A stretch of 64,000 bases of DNA, from NCBI RefSeq assembly GCF_023091745.1, contig NC_068915.1, forward strand, positions 32,170,001 through 32,234,000. The letters are read 5' to 3'. The stretch is from Budorcas taxicolor. Lineage: Eukaryota > Chordata > Mammalia > Artiodactyla > Bovidae. Below are positions 10,977 to 22,579 of this stretch, in pieces. Numbering within the stretch: position 1 is the stretch's first letter; the number at the start of each line of letters is the position of its first letter. Both the position numbers and the translations under genes were made by a program. The notes under the pieces are model-generated. The model made no database searches. It was given only the letters and a program-made list of their open reading frames with translations, and was not told the origin of the DNA.

Positions 10977-11892
10977 ATGAAAAGGCAGAGAAATATTCAG
11001 AAGGTAAAGGAACATTACAAATGCCCACCAAACTAAACAAAAGAGGAGGAGATAGGGAGTCTACCTGAAAGAGAATTCAGAATAATGATAGTAAAGATGA
11101 TCCCAAATCTTGAAAACAAATGGACTTACAGATAAATAAACTAGCGATAAGTATTGAGAAGATGAAAGAAATGTTTAACAAGGACCCAGAAGAAAAAAAG
11201 AAGAGTTGATCAATAATGAATAATGCAATAACTGAGATCAAAAGCACTCTGGAGGGAGCCAACAGTAGAATACTGAAGCAGAAGATAGGATAAGTGAGGT
11301 GGAAGATAGAATGGTGGAAATAAATGAAGTAGAGTGGAAAAAAGAAAAAAAATATATTAAAAGAAATGAGTACAACCTCAGAGACCTCTGGGACAATGTC
11401 AAATGCCCCAACATTTGAATCATAGGAGTACCAGAAGAAGACAAAAAAAAAAGGGGGGGGACATGAGAAAATACTTGAGGAGATAATAGTTGAAAACTTC
11501 CCTAAAATGGGGAAGGAAATAGCCACCCAAGTCCAACAAACTCAGAGAGGCCCAAACAGGATGAAGCCAAGGCAAAACACCCCAAGACACATATTAATCA
11601 AACTAATGAAGATCAAACTCAAAGAGCAGCAAGGGAAAAGCAACAAATAACACACGAGGGGATCCCCATAAGGATAACAGCTGATCTTTCAATAGAAACT
11701 CTTCAGGCCAGAAGGGAATGGCAGGACATACTTAAAGTGATGAAAGAGAAAAACCTGCAACCCAGATTACTATACCCAGCAAGGATCTCATTCAAATATA
11801 AAGAATTCAAAAACTTTACAGACAAGCGAAAGCTGAGAGAATTCAGCACCACCAAACCAGCTCTCCAACAAATGTTAAAGGACCTTCTCTAG
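10977..11892 (+). pseudogene. L1 ORF1 remnant (RNA-binding chaperone)
   Basis: ATG at 10977 starts MKRQRNIQKVKEHYKCPPN and is stopped by TAA at codon 20 (11034-11036). Related ORF1 sequence continues in shifting frames to TAG at 11890. The C-terminal segment REWQDILKVMKEKNLQPRLL is readable near 11717-11778. An A-run followed by a G-run at 11441-11460 is an obvious frameshift site. ORF1p normally coats the L1 RNA; this copy cannot make it. Confidence 0.85.
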
Positions 11893-11936
11893 ACAGGAAA
11901 CACAGAAGTTTGTTTCAAATCCAAAACAACAAAGTA

Positions 11937-14900
11937 AATGGAAATGGGATCATAATGATCAATAATTACCTTAAATGTAAATGGGTCGAATGCCCTAACC
12001 AAAAGACAAAGACTGGCTGAATGGACACAAAAAACAAGACCGCTATATACGCTGTCTACAAGAGACCTACCTCAAACCAAGGGACACATACAGACTGAAA
12101 GTGAAGGGCTGGAAAAAAGATATTTCATGCAAATGGAGACCAAAAGAAAACAGGAGTAGCAATACTCATATCAGATAAAATAGACTGAAATAAAGACTGT
12201 GAAAAGGGACAAAGAAGACACTACTTAATGGTCAAAGGATCAATCCAAGAAGATGTAACAACTGTAAATAAATATGCACCCAACATAGGAGCACCTCAAT
12301 ACATAAGGCAAATGCTAACAAGTATGAAAGGGGAAATTAACAGTAACACAATAATACTGGGGACTTTAATACCCCACTCACACCTAGGGATAGATCAACC
12401 AAACAGAAAATTAGCAAGGAAACACAGACTTTAAATGATACAATGGATCAGTTAGACCTAATTGATACCTATCGGACATTTCACCCCAAAACAATGAATT
12501 TCACCTATTTCTCAAATGCACACAGAACATTCTCCAGGATAGATCACATCCTGGATTTCTCAAGCGGACACGGAACATTCTCCAGGATAGATCACATCTT
12601 GGGTCATAAATCTAGCCTTGGTAAATTCAAAAAAATGAAATCATTTCAAGCATCTTTTCTGATCACAATGTGGTAAGATTAGATAACAATTACAGGAAAC
12701 AAACTATTAAAATACAAACATATGGAGGCTAAACAACAAATTTCTGAATAACCAAGAAACCATGGAAGAAATCAAAAAGTAAATCAAAATATTCATAGAA
12801 ACAAATGAAGATGAAAACAGGACAACCCAAAACCTATGGGATTCAGTAAAAGCAGTACTAAGTGAAAGGCTCATGCCCCAGAAGTTTAACTTCAAGAGAG
12901 AAGAGAAAAAAATCAAACAAATAACCTAACTTTACTCCTAAAACAACTAGAAAAAGAAGAAATGAAGAACCCTAGGGTTAATAGAAGGAAAGAAATCATA
13001 AAAATTAGAGCAGAAATAAGTGAAAAGGAACAAAGGACACTATAGCAAAAATCAACAAAACTAAAACCTGGTTCTTTGATAAGATAAATAAATTAGACAA
13101 ACCATTAGCCAGACTCATCAAGAAAAAAAGGGAGAAGAATCAAATAAAAAATTAGAAATGAAAATGGAGAAGTCACAGCAGACAATACAAAAATACAAAG
13201 GATCATAAGAGATTACTATTAGCAACTATATGCCATAAAAGTGGACAAATTGGAAGAGATAGATGGATTCCTTGAAAAGTATAAACTGCCAAAACTGAAC
13301 CAGAAACAGAAAATCTTAACAGACTCATCACAAGCCTAGAAATCAAAGCTGTAATCAAAAATCTTCCAACAAACAAAAGCCCAGGACCAGGTGGCTTCAC
13401 AGGTGAATTCTACCAGAAATTTAGAGAATTAACACCTATCGTACTCAAACTCTTCCAGAAAATTGCAGAGGGAGGTAAACTACCAAACTCATTCTATGAG
13501 GCCAGCATCACTGTAATACCAAAACCAGACAAAGATGCCACAAAATATAAATAATAAATAAATAAATAAAACTACAGGCCAATATCACTGATGAACAGAG
13601 ATGCAAAAATCCTTAACAAAATTCTAGCAAACAGAATCCAACAACATATTAAAAAGATCATATATCATGACCAAGTGGGCTTCAACCCAGGGATACAAGG
13701 ATTCGTCAATGTTTGCAAATTAATTAATGTGATATACCACATTAACAAATTGAAAGATAAAAACCATATGATTATCTCAACAGATGCAGATAAAGCCTTT
13801 GACAAAATTCAACATCTATATATGATAAAAACCCTGCAGAAAGCAGGCATAGAAGGAACATACCTCAACATAATAAAAGCCATATATGATAAGCCCACAG
13901 CAAACATTATCCTCAATGATGAAAAATTGAAAGCACTTCCCCTCAAGTCAGGAACAAGACAAGGGTGCCCACTATCACCACTACTATTCAACATAGCTTT
14001 GGAAGTTTTAGCCACAGCAATCAGAGAAGAAAAAAAATAAAAGGAATCCAAATTAGAAAAGAAGAAGTAAAACTCTCACTGTTTGCAGATGACATGATCC
14101 TCTACATAGAAAACCCTAAAGACTCCACCAGAAAGTTACTAGAGCTAATCAATGAACATAGTAAAGTTGCAGGACATAAAATTAATATACAGAAATCCCT
14201 TGCATTCCTATACACTACCAATGAGAAAACAACAAGAAAAATTAAGCAAAAGCTCATTCACCATTGTGACGAAAAGAATAAAGTACTTAGGAACAAATCT
14301 ACCTAAAGAAACAAAGGACTTATATATAGAAAACTATAAAACACAGATAAAAGAAATCAAAGATGACACAAATAGATGGAAATATACAATGCTCATGAAT
14401 TACAAGAATCAATATAGTGAAAATGAGTATACTACCCAAAACAAACTATAGATTCAATACTACCCCTTTCAAGCTACCAACAGTATTTTTCACAGAACTA
14501 GACATATAATTTCACAATTTGTAAAGAAATACAAAAAACATCGAAGATCAAAGCAATCTTGAGAAAGAAGAATGGAACTGGAGGGATCAACCTTCCAGAC
14601 TTCAGACTATACTACAAAGCTACAGTCATCAAGACAGTATGGCACTGGCACAGAGACAGAAATAAAGGTCAATGGAACAAAATAGAAAATAGACAAATTT
14701 TCTGTTTATCAAAACATAAAAAATAGATAATTAATCTATTAACAAAATAGATAAATCCACAACCTCTGCGTCAGGAAGCATTTAACAGGAGTCTTCCTGT
14801 GTGCTGTTTTGGATCTGTCGTGAATCCTCTGTTCCTTATTAATTCCTGAATATTCAGGAATTAAGAGGAGTGGCAAACCACTCACGGGGCTGAGGAATGC

Positions 14901-16529
14901 ATGCATGTCCTTCGTTAAGTTTTTCCATATGGTGATAAGTAACTATTTACAGCCCTCTTCTTTTTTATGAACCAAAAGGTAAAAGTGATTATTTACAACC
15001 TTCTCTCTTTGATATGAATTGTCTTGTGTTTCCTTGATAATTTGTAAGTCTGGACTTTTGATCTTTATCTTTGCTGAACAAAGCTACCTTGTAAGACAGT
15101 ATATATACCCACACTATGTTGAATAAAACACCCTTGTTCCATCCGAGCTTGGGTCTCCGTGTCTTTCTTTTTCTCTCTCTGTTTCTCTTTTTCTCTCTCT
15201 CTCAGAGAGAGAAGCTGCTGAGCTCACTTTCTTGCCTGGGCTTGCAAGACCCTCGTGAGAGGGCACCCTGTGCCTACGTGAAGCAGTGTAAGCCCCGTGT
15301 CAAGGGCTTTATTGGTTTTCTGTGTAAACCAAGGAATATCAGCCTTTTTCTCTCTCTCTTTTACTTTCTTATCATCGACTCCAGACCACCAGGTTCCCGT
15401 CCATTAAAGGACCTCAATACCTATGGACACCTTATCTTTGACAAAAGAGGCAAAAATGTACAATGGAGAAAAGACAATCTCTTTAACAAGTGGTGCTGGG
15501 AAAACTGGTCAACCACTTGTAAAAGAATGAAACTAGATCACTTTCTAACACCATACACAAAAATAAACTAAAAATGGATTGAAGATCTAAATGTAAGACC
15601 AGAAACTATAAAACTCCTAGAGGAAAACACAGGCAAAACACTCTCTGACATAAATCAAAGCAGGATCCTCTATGACCCACCTCTCAGAGTAATGGAAATA
15701 AAAGCAAAAATAAACAAATGGGACCTAATTAAACTTAAAAGCTTTTGCACAATGAAGGAAACTATAAGCAAGGTGAAAAGACAGCTTTCAGAATGGGACA
15801 AAAATAATAGCAAATGCCAAAACTGACAAAAATTTAATCTCAAAACTGACAAAAAATTAATCTCAAAAATATACAAGCAACTCATGAAGCTCTATATCAG
15901 AAAAATAAATGACCCAATCAAAAAATGGGCCAAAGAACTAAACAGACATTTTCCAAAGAATGCATACAGATGGCTAACAAACACATGAAAAGATGCTCAA
16001 TATCACTCATCATCAGAAATGCAAATCAAAACCACAATGAGGTACCATCCCACGCCAGTCAGAATGGCTGCTATTCAAAAGTCTACAAACAATAAATGTT
16101 GGAGAGCATGTGGAGAAAAGGGAACCCTCTTACACTGTTGGTGGGAATACAAACTAGTATACCCACTATGGAGAAGAGTGTGGACATTCCTTAAAAAACT
16201 GGAAATAGAAATGTCATACAACCCAGCAATCCCACGCTGGGCATAGACACTGAGGAGACCAGAATTGAAAGAGACACGTGTACCCCAGTGTTCATCGCAC
16301 CATAGTTTACAATAGCTAGGTCATGGAAGCAATCTAGATGTCCATCAGCAGACAAATGGATAAGAAAGTGTGGTACATACACATAATGGAATATAACTCA
16401 GCTATTTAAAAGAATGCATTTGAATCAGTTCTAATTAGGTGGATGAAACTGGAGCCTACTATACAGAGTGAAGTAAGTCAGAAAGAAAAACACCAATACA
16501 GTATATTAATGCATATATATGGAATTTAG
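11937..16529 (+). pseudogene. L1 ORF2 remnant (endonuclease / reverse transcriptase), split by an LTR
   Basis: Endonuclease-domain fragments are readable at 12228-12676 and contain a duplicated SRIDHIL motif. Reverse-transcriptase pieces are at 13591-14040 (DADKAFDKIQH, GTRQGCPLSP) and 13965-14306 (the catalytic FADD at 14082-14093). The frame changes between them at an A-rich run near 14028. An (AAAT)n expansion at about 13550-13570 adds another break. The C-terminal cysteine motif at 16019-16246 reads CWRACGEKGTLLHCWWEY, so its last Cys is Tyr. Stop codon TAG is at 16527. The LTR at 14767-15410 interrupts it. It is not functional. Confidence 0.9.
14767..15410 (+). mobile_element. Solo ERV LTR (class II-like) inserted in the L1
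   Basis: This 644-bp block has no counterpart in the ruminant L1. L1 sequence resumes on the right at CTATGGACACCTTATCTTTGAC. It has LTR-like signals in order: TATATATA at 15100-15107, AATAAA at 15122-15127 and a CT-rich U5-like part. ACCTC at 14762-14766 recurs at 15411-15415 as a 5-bp target duplication. The left end begins TG, but the right end AAAGG is not the usual CA, so the right boundary may be off by some bases. No gag, pol or env sequence is present; the internal part has been lost by LTR recombination. It is antisense to GRID2. Confidence 0.72.
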
Positions 16530-16909
16530 AAAATTGGTAATGGTGACCCAATATGTGAGACAGCAAAAGAGACACAGATGTAAAGAACGGACTTTTGGAC
16601 TCTGTGGGAGAAGGCGAGGGTGGGAAGATTTGAGAGAATAGCTTTGAAACATGTATATTACCATATGTGAAATAGATGACCAGTCCAAGTTTGATGCATG
16701 AAATAGGGCACTCATAGCCAGTGCACTGAGACAACCCAAAGGATGGGATGGGAAGGGAGATGGGGTAGGGTTTTGCAATGGAGGACACGTGTACACTTGT
16801 GGTTGATTCATGTCAGTGTATAGCAAAACCACTACAACACTGTAAAGTAATTAGCCTCCAATTAAAATAAATAAATAAATTTAAAAATAAATAAATAAAT
16901 TGGCCAGTT

Positions 16910-17852
16910 AGTGAAAGCTGACAAATGGAAGTTTAGAGGTACTATGCTAGTGACACACATATAAATATCAAATAAATACGTTATGATTAGTGTTAAGGCA
17001 AACAACACATACAGAGTAAATTAATAATTATTAGGGACACAATTTTCAAGCATGAGAGAGGTTATATAATTTCAAATAAATGTGAAGGATAGCATAATGG
17101 ATAAATGATTCTTAGATCATCAAAGGTTGCAGGTGAAGTTTCAGTAAAATCACACATAGAGCCTATTCATGTTCATAAATTCAATATTTATAGGAAGCAA
17201 TAAAGACTTTCAGTTGTATTTTCAATGAATTTATGCAAAAATACTGAATCATGAATGAAACAAATTTAATAATGAATTAAATTAAAAAAACACTTTGTTT
17301 CATTATTGAGGTAAACACAACCATTGCTTATTTACATAAGCAAGTAGAAATTCACTTTTTAAGAAAGATTTTGTTTAAAAAATTGGCTGTCTTATATTTA
17401 ACATCAAGATAAATAAAAGTGCCTCAGGTATATACAGCTAAATTCAATCCTTAGACTACAGTAATTTAAAGTGATCAAATAAATGTGATATTTTATATAA
17501 GTTTATCACAGACATTTTAAATAGAGGTTCAAGAAGAAAAAAAATCAGTTTCAGTATTATATTCTGTCACATATTACAATACATAAATCATCTATTTTAA
17601 TCTTCAAATTTAGAAAGATAAACTCTGAAGACTCATATATTAATTACTCTTTAGCAGATAAATTTGCTTTAATATATAATTTGTGTTTCCACCTATCAAC
17701 TATGTTACTTCTATTAACTGCTGTTAGTAAGAACACAAAAACCAAGCACATAATAAAAAGTTTTTTAAGCAAATGTGTTAATTTTAGATTATCTACTATT
17801 TATTGTTATCCATACTGCTACACATACTAACAAGAAACACTAAATTATCCCT
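16910..17852. other. GRID2: AT-rich intronic sequence, nothing recognised
   Basis: No repeat family, RNA gene or reading frame of interest was seen. Base composition is strongly AT. Confidence 0.5.
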
Positions 17853-17865
17853 ATAAAATCAAAAT

Positions 17866-18082
17866 GTGCTGTGCTTAGTTGCTCAGTACTGTCTGATTGT
17901 TTGCGACCCCATGGACTCTAGCCCGCCAGGCTCTTTTATCCATGGAGATTTCCAGGCAAGAATACTGGAGCAGTCTGCAATTTCCTACTCTAGGGGATCC
18001 TTCCAAACCAGGGATTGAACCCACGTCTCTGGTTTCTCTTGCACTGGCAGGAAGATTTAACGCTGCACCACATGGGAAGCCC
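17866..18082 (-). mobile_element. Bov-tA group SINE, inverted, 13-bp target-site duplication
   Basis: ATAAAATCAAAAT flanks it at 17853-17865 and 18083-18095. The minus-strand head is GGGCTTCCCATGTGGTGCAG and the tail runs through CCATGGGGTCGCAAACAATCAGACAGTACTGAGCAACTAAGCACAGCAC. It is in sense orientation relative to GRID2. Confidence 0.93.
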
Positions 18083-18318
18083 ATAAAATCAAAATAGGAA
18101 TAATCAAAATTTGTAATCAGAAAACCATACAATATTTGATTTGAAAGGTAATTTAGAGGTCATGTGTTCCAGGATGGAAAATCAGCTTTAACTTTTATGC
18201 CAACCATGACTGGCTGCTATGTTCACATCCTAGAACACTATTTGGAGGATTCGGGGACTCAAGAAGAGCACCAAAATCGTCGTGTTAGCTTCCTCATAGA
18301 AAGAGACTAGGAGCATAG

Positions 18319-18866
18319 TTCAGTTCAGTTCAGTCCCTCAGTTGTGTCTGACTCTTTGCGACCCCATGAATTGCAGCATGCCAGGCCTCCCTGTTCATCA
18401 CCATCTCCCGGAGTTCACTCAAACTCATGTCCATTGAGTGGGTGATGTCATCCCGTCATCTCATCCTCTGTCATCCCCTTCTCCTCCTGCCTTCAATCTT
18501 TCCCAGGATCAGGGTCTTCTCCAATGAGTCAGTTCTTCGCATCAGGTGGCCAAAGTATTGGAGATTCAGCTTCAGTCAGCAGCAGTCCTTCCAATGAACA
18601 TTCAGGGCTGATTTCCTTTAGTATTGACTGATTTGATCTCCTTGCAGTCCAAGGGACTCCAAGAGTCTTCTCCAACACCACAGTTCAAAAGCATCAATTC
18701 TTCAGTGCTGAGATTTCTTCACAGTCCAACTCTCACATCCATACATGACCACTGGAAAAACCATAGCCTTGACTAGAAGGACCTTTGTTGGCAAAGTAAT
18801 GTCTCTGCTTTTGAATATACTATCTAGGTTGCTCATAACTTTCCTTCCAAGGAGTAAGCGTAGCCT
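18319..18866 (-). mobile_element. BovB LINE, 3' end, inverted
   Basis: The plus strand starts TTCAGTTCAGTTCAGTCCCTCAG, the complement of the BovB ACTGAACTGAAC tail, and runs through the CATCAGGTGGCCAAAGTATTGGAG and CTAGAAGGACCTTTGTTGGCAAAGTAATGTCTCTGC blocks. It stops abruptly at CCAAGGAGTAAGCG. It is 5'-truncated and not coding. Confidence 0.92.
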
Positions 18867-19265
18867 GCAAGTAATAGACATGCACTCCTCTTACTGCCCC
18901 CCGCCTTTGATGATTTACAGTTGTAAAGGACACACTCACCCTAAAAAAAAGAGAAGCAAGTCTCTAACTCATTGTTCAATATCCTTTCCATCATACCAAG
19001 CAAAGTATATTTACAAACTTAACATTTTTCATGGCAAAGAAAATACAGATAGAGCTGTCCATTGGGGAACCCTCTACTGGAGAGTGTCTGCTGTCAGATT
19101 TGTAGAAAGCAGTAGTCCAACTATAGAGCAGAAAAAAAGAGCTCACTCATTTAAAATGAATTGCAACTCACTGACCCAAAGCACAGCCCCAGATGGAAAT
19201 GTAGAATAGGTATGCAAGGCAACCTGTAGAGCTATATAAGATGCCCATTTTCCCCCATTTTACTG
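18867..19265. other. GRID2: Spacer between two BovB copies, unassigned
   Basis: I see no family signature. The open frame that crosses it on the plus strand (18745-19209) begins in antisense BovB sequence and is a chance frame. Confidence 0.45.
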
Positions 19266-21385
19266 ATAGTACATCCTTGTCTAACTCAATGAAATTATGA
19301 GTCATGCCGTGTAGGACCACCCAAGATGGATGGGACAAGATAGAGAGTTCTGACAAAACGTGGTCCACCAGAAAAGGGAGTGGTAAACCACTTCAGTATT
19401 CTTACCTTGAGAACCCCATGAACAGTATGTAAAGGCAAAAAGATATGACACTAAAAGATGAATTCCCCAGGCTGGTAGGTGCCCAGTATGTTACTGGAGA
19501 TCAGTGGAGAAATAACTCCAGAAAGAATGAAGAGACAGAGCCAAAGCAAAAACAACACCCAGTTGTGGATGTGACTGGTGATAGAATTAGTGTCTGATGC
19601 TGTAAAGAGAAATATTGCATAGGAACATGGAATGTTAGATCCATTAATTAAGGCAAATTGGAAGTGGTCAAACAAGATGGCAAGAGTGAATGTCAACATT
19701 TTAGGAATCAGTGAACTAAAATGGACTGGAATGGGTGAATTTAACTCAGATGACCATTATATCTACTACTGTGGGCAAGAATCCCTTAGAAGTAATGGAG
19801 TAGCCATCATAGTCAACAAGAGTGCAAAATGCAGTACTTGGATGCAATCTCAGAAACGACAGAATGATCTCTCTTCATTTCCAAGGCAAACCATTTAACA
19901 GCACAGTAATCCAAGTCTATGCCCTGACCAGTAATGCAGAAGAAGCAGAAGTTGAACGGTTCTATGAAGACCTATGAGACCTTCTAGAACTAATACACAC
20001 AAAAGATGTTGTTTTCATTATAGGAGAATGGAATGTAAAAGTAGGAAGTCAACAATACCTGGAGCAACAGGCAAATTAGGCCTTGGAGTAGAAAACAAAA
20101 GCAGGTCAAAGGCTAACAGAGTTTTGCCGAGAGAATGCAATAGTCATAGCAGATGCTCTCTTCCAAGAACACAAGAGAAGACTACACATAGACCTCACTA
20201 GATGGTCAACACCGAAATCAGATTGATTTTATTCCTTACAGCCAAAGATGGGGAAGCTCTCTACAGTCAGCAAAAACAAGACTGGGAACTGACTGTGGCT
20301 CAGATCATGAACTCCTTATTGCCAAATTCAGACTTAAGTTGAAGAAAGATGGGGAAACCACTAGACCATTCAGGTATGACCAAACTCAAATGCCTTACAA
20401 TTATTCAGTGGAAGTGACAAATAGATTCAAGGGATAAGATCTGATAGACAGAGTGCCTGAGGAACTATGGATGGTGGTTTATGACATTGTATAGGAGGCA
20501 GTGATAAAGACCATCCCCAAGAAAAAGAAATGCAAAAAGGCAAAATGGTTGTCTGAGGAGGCCTTATAAATACCTGAGAAGAGAAGAGAACTAAAGGCAA
20601 AGGAGAAAAGGGAAAGATATACCCATCTGAATGTGCAATGGCAAAGAAAGCAATGAGACATAAGAAAGCCTTCCTCACTGATCAATGCAAAGAAATAGAA
20701 GGAAACATTAGAATGGAAAAGACTAGTGATCACTTCAAGAAAATTAGAGATAACAAAGGAACATTTCATGCAAACATGGGCACAATAAAGGACAGAAATG
20801 GTATGGACCTAAAAGAAGCAGAAGATATCAAGAAGAGATGGCAAGAATACACAGAACTATACAAAAAAGATCTTCATGACTCAGATAATCACAATGGTGT
20901 GATTACTCACTAGAGCCAGACATCCTGGAATGCCAAGGGAAGTAGGCCTTAGGAAGCATCACTACAAACAAAGGTAGTGGACATGATGGAATTCCAGTTG
21001 CGCTATTTTAAATCCTAAAAGATGACGCTGTGAAAGTGCTGCATTCAATATGCCAGCAAATCTGGAAAAGTCAGCAGTGGCCATAGGACTGGAAAAGGTC
21101 AGTTTTCATTGTAATCTCAAAAAAGGCAATGCCAAAGAAGGTTCAAACTACTGCACAATTGTACTCATTTCACATACCATCAAAGTAATGCTCAAAATTC
21201 TCCAAGCCAGACTTCAACAGTACATGAACCGTGAACTTCCAGATGTTCGAGCTGTATTTATTTATTTATTTATTTATTCAAGCTGTGTTTAGAAAAAGCA
21301 GAAGAACCAGAGATGAAATTGCCAATATCCGTTGGAGCATCGAATAAACAAGAGAGTTCCAGAAAAACATTTACTGTTCATAGCA
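19266..21385 (+). mobile_element. BovB LINE, 5' and central part (endonuclease to early reverse transcriptase)
   Basis: It begins in BovB 5' sequence (CTTGTCTAACTCAATGAAATTATGAGTCATG, then GTTCTGACAAAACGTGGTCCACCAG). It then carries endonuclease-domain remnants: VNILGISELKWTGMGEFNSD at 19632-19898 and an RNQIDFI-like stretch near 20210. Linker and reverse-transcriptase N-terminal remnants follow at 20638-20913 (MGTIKDRNGMDLKEAEDIKK) and 21050-21292 (VMLKILQARLQQYMNRELPDV). Many frameshifts and stops are present. It ends near CGTTGGAGCATCG...GAGTTCCAGAAAAACAT, before the catalytic YADD region. BovB is an RTE-clade LINE thought to have entered ruminants horizontally and to mobilise the Bov SINEs. 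Confidence 0.92.
21255..21276 (-). repeat. (TTTA)n insertion inside BovB with 9-bp flanking repeat
   Basis: Twenty-two bases of TATT/TTTA repeat interrupt the BovB frame just after ELPDV. TTCGAGCTG at 21246-21254 recurs as TTCAAGCTG at 21277-21285. The related BovB sequence has a single copy of this 9-mer at this place. The insert reads as a TAAA-type tail on the minus strand. Confidence 0.75.
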
Positions 21386-21840
21386 GAATTATTAAACTGA
21401 CATTAAAAAGCAAAGAGACTAATGTGAATTTTTATATCAATAAGATAGGAGGCTATGAAAATACATAATTCAAAGGTTATAAAGTATATATCATAATATC
21501 CAGATTCCAGCTGTGTCTCCACTATTTACTGAAAATGTAAGAATAAAACACATTTTGGTGTCAATAAATGAGGAGAAGAATTTTTTTCAATCTAATCATG
21601 TTGATAGAATGATAAAATGAGTATGAAAACATTTTGTAAATTACAATCTGATATACAAATGTAAAGAAATATCAGCCATTGTTTTACATTTTTATCACAT
21701 CATTGTTGGTAGAACCACTGTAGGACTCACATGACTGAAAGTATACTTAATATATCATTATTTCTTCTCAGTAGCTTTTCTCAGGTTTTTGAAAGTTTTT
21801 GTGTCTAGTATTAATATTTGGAGCTGAAATTTTATAGAGG
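21386..21840. other. GRID2: Unassigned 455 bp between two BovB segments
   Basis: It is AT-rich and not recognisable as BovB, although it separates the 5' half of one BovB from the 3' end of another in the same orientation. Confidence 0.45.
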
Positions 21841-22575
21841 TAATGCCAAGTGAAAGAGGAGAGTGAAAAAGGTAGCTTAAGACTCAACATTCAAAACTAA
21901 GATCATGGCATCTGGTCCCATCACTTCATGGTTAATAGATGGAGTAACAATGGAAACAGTAACAGACTATTTTCCTGGGCTCCAAAATCATTGCAGATGG
22001 TGATTGCAGCCATGAAATTAAAAGACCTTGCTCCTTGGAAGAAAAGCTATGACTAACCTAGACAGCATATTAAAAATCAGAGACATTACTTTGCTGATAA
22101 AAGTCCATCTAGTCAAAGTTATGGTTTTTCCAGTAGTCATGTATGGATGTGAGAGTTGGAGTATAAAGAAAGCTGAGTGCTGAAAAATTGATGCTTTTAA
22201 ACTGTGCTGTTGGAGAAGACAATTCGGAACCTCTTGGACAGCAAGGAGATTCAACCGGTCAATCCTAAAATAAAACAGTCCTAAGTATTTACTGGAAGCA
22301 CTGATGCTGAAGCTGAAACTACAATACCTTAGCCACCTAATGCAAAGAACTGACTCATTGGAAAAGACATTGATGCTGTGGAAGATTGAACGTGGGAGGA
22401 GAAGGGGACAACAGAGGATGAGATGGTTGGATGGCATCACACCGACTTGACAGACATGAGTTTGAATAAGCTCTGGGAGTTGGTGATGGACAGAGAAGCC
22501 TGGTGCTGCATTCCATAGGGTCGGTCGAAAGTGTCAGACACGACTGAGCGACTGAACTGAACTGAACTGAACCTA
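21841..22575 (+). mobile_element. BovB LINE, 3' end
   Basis: It starts at GTGAAAGAGGAGAGTGAAAAAGG, just after the region encoding the YADD catalytic motif. It runs through the ATCATGGCATCTGGTCCCATCACTTCATGG and CTGACTCATTGGAAAAGACATTGATGCTG blocks to the repeated ACTGA tail at about 22550-22575. The ORF remnant is broken. Confidence 0.92.
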
Positions 22576-22579
22576 TATG

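Larger units (their letters stand above)
9993..16892 (+). mobile_element. Nearly full-length ruminant L1 (L1-BT type), inactivated, 17-bp target-site duplication
   Basis: The repeat AAATAAATTGGCCAGTT occurs at 9976-9992 and at 16893-16909 and brackets the insertion. It begins with the ruminant L1 5' UTR (GGTCCCAAGATGGCAGAGG near 10001), followed by decayed ORF1 and ORF2, a 3' UTR and an (AAAT)n-rich tail. About 644 bp belong to an inserted LTR (14767-15410), so the L1 itself is about 6.26 kb. ORF1 and ORF2 are both broken. The element is antisense to GRID2, the orientation usually tolerated for long L1 copies in introns. Few introns keep a copy with the 5' promoter region. Confidence 0.95.

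Noticed and set aside
13591..14306. Reverse-transcriptase frames as an active element or retron
   Set aside because: QGCPLSP and FADD are in different frames of a decayed L1 ORF2, with no retron RNA or partner gene.
15116..15571. 151-codon plus-strand frame as a protein
   Set aside because: It starts in the LTR and runs into antisense-free L1 sequence; its Leu/Ser/Phe-rich content comes from the CT-rich U5 part.
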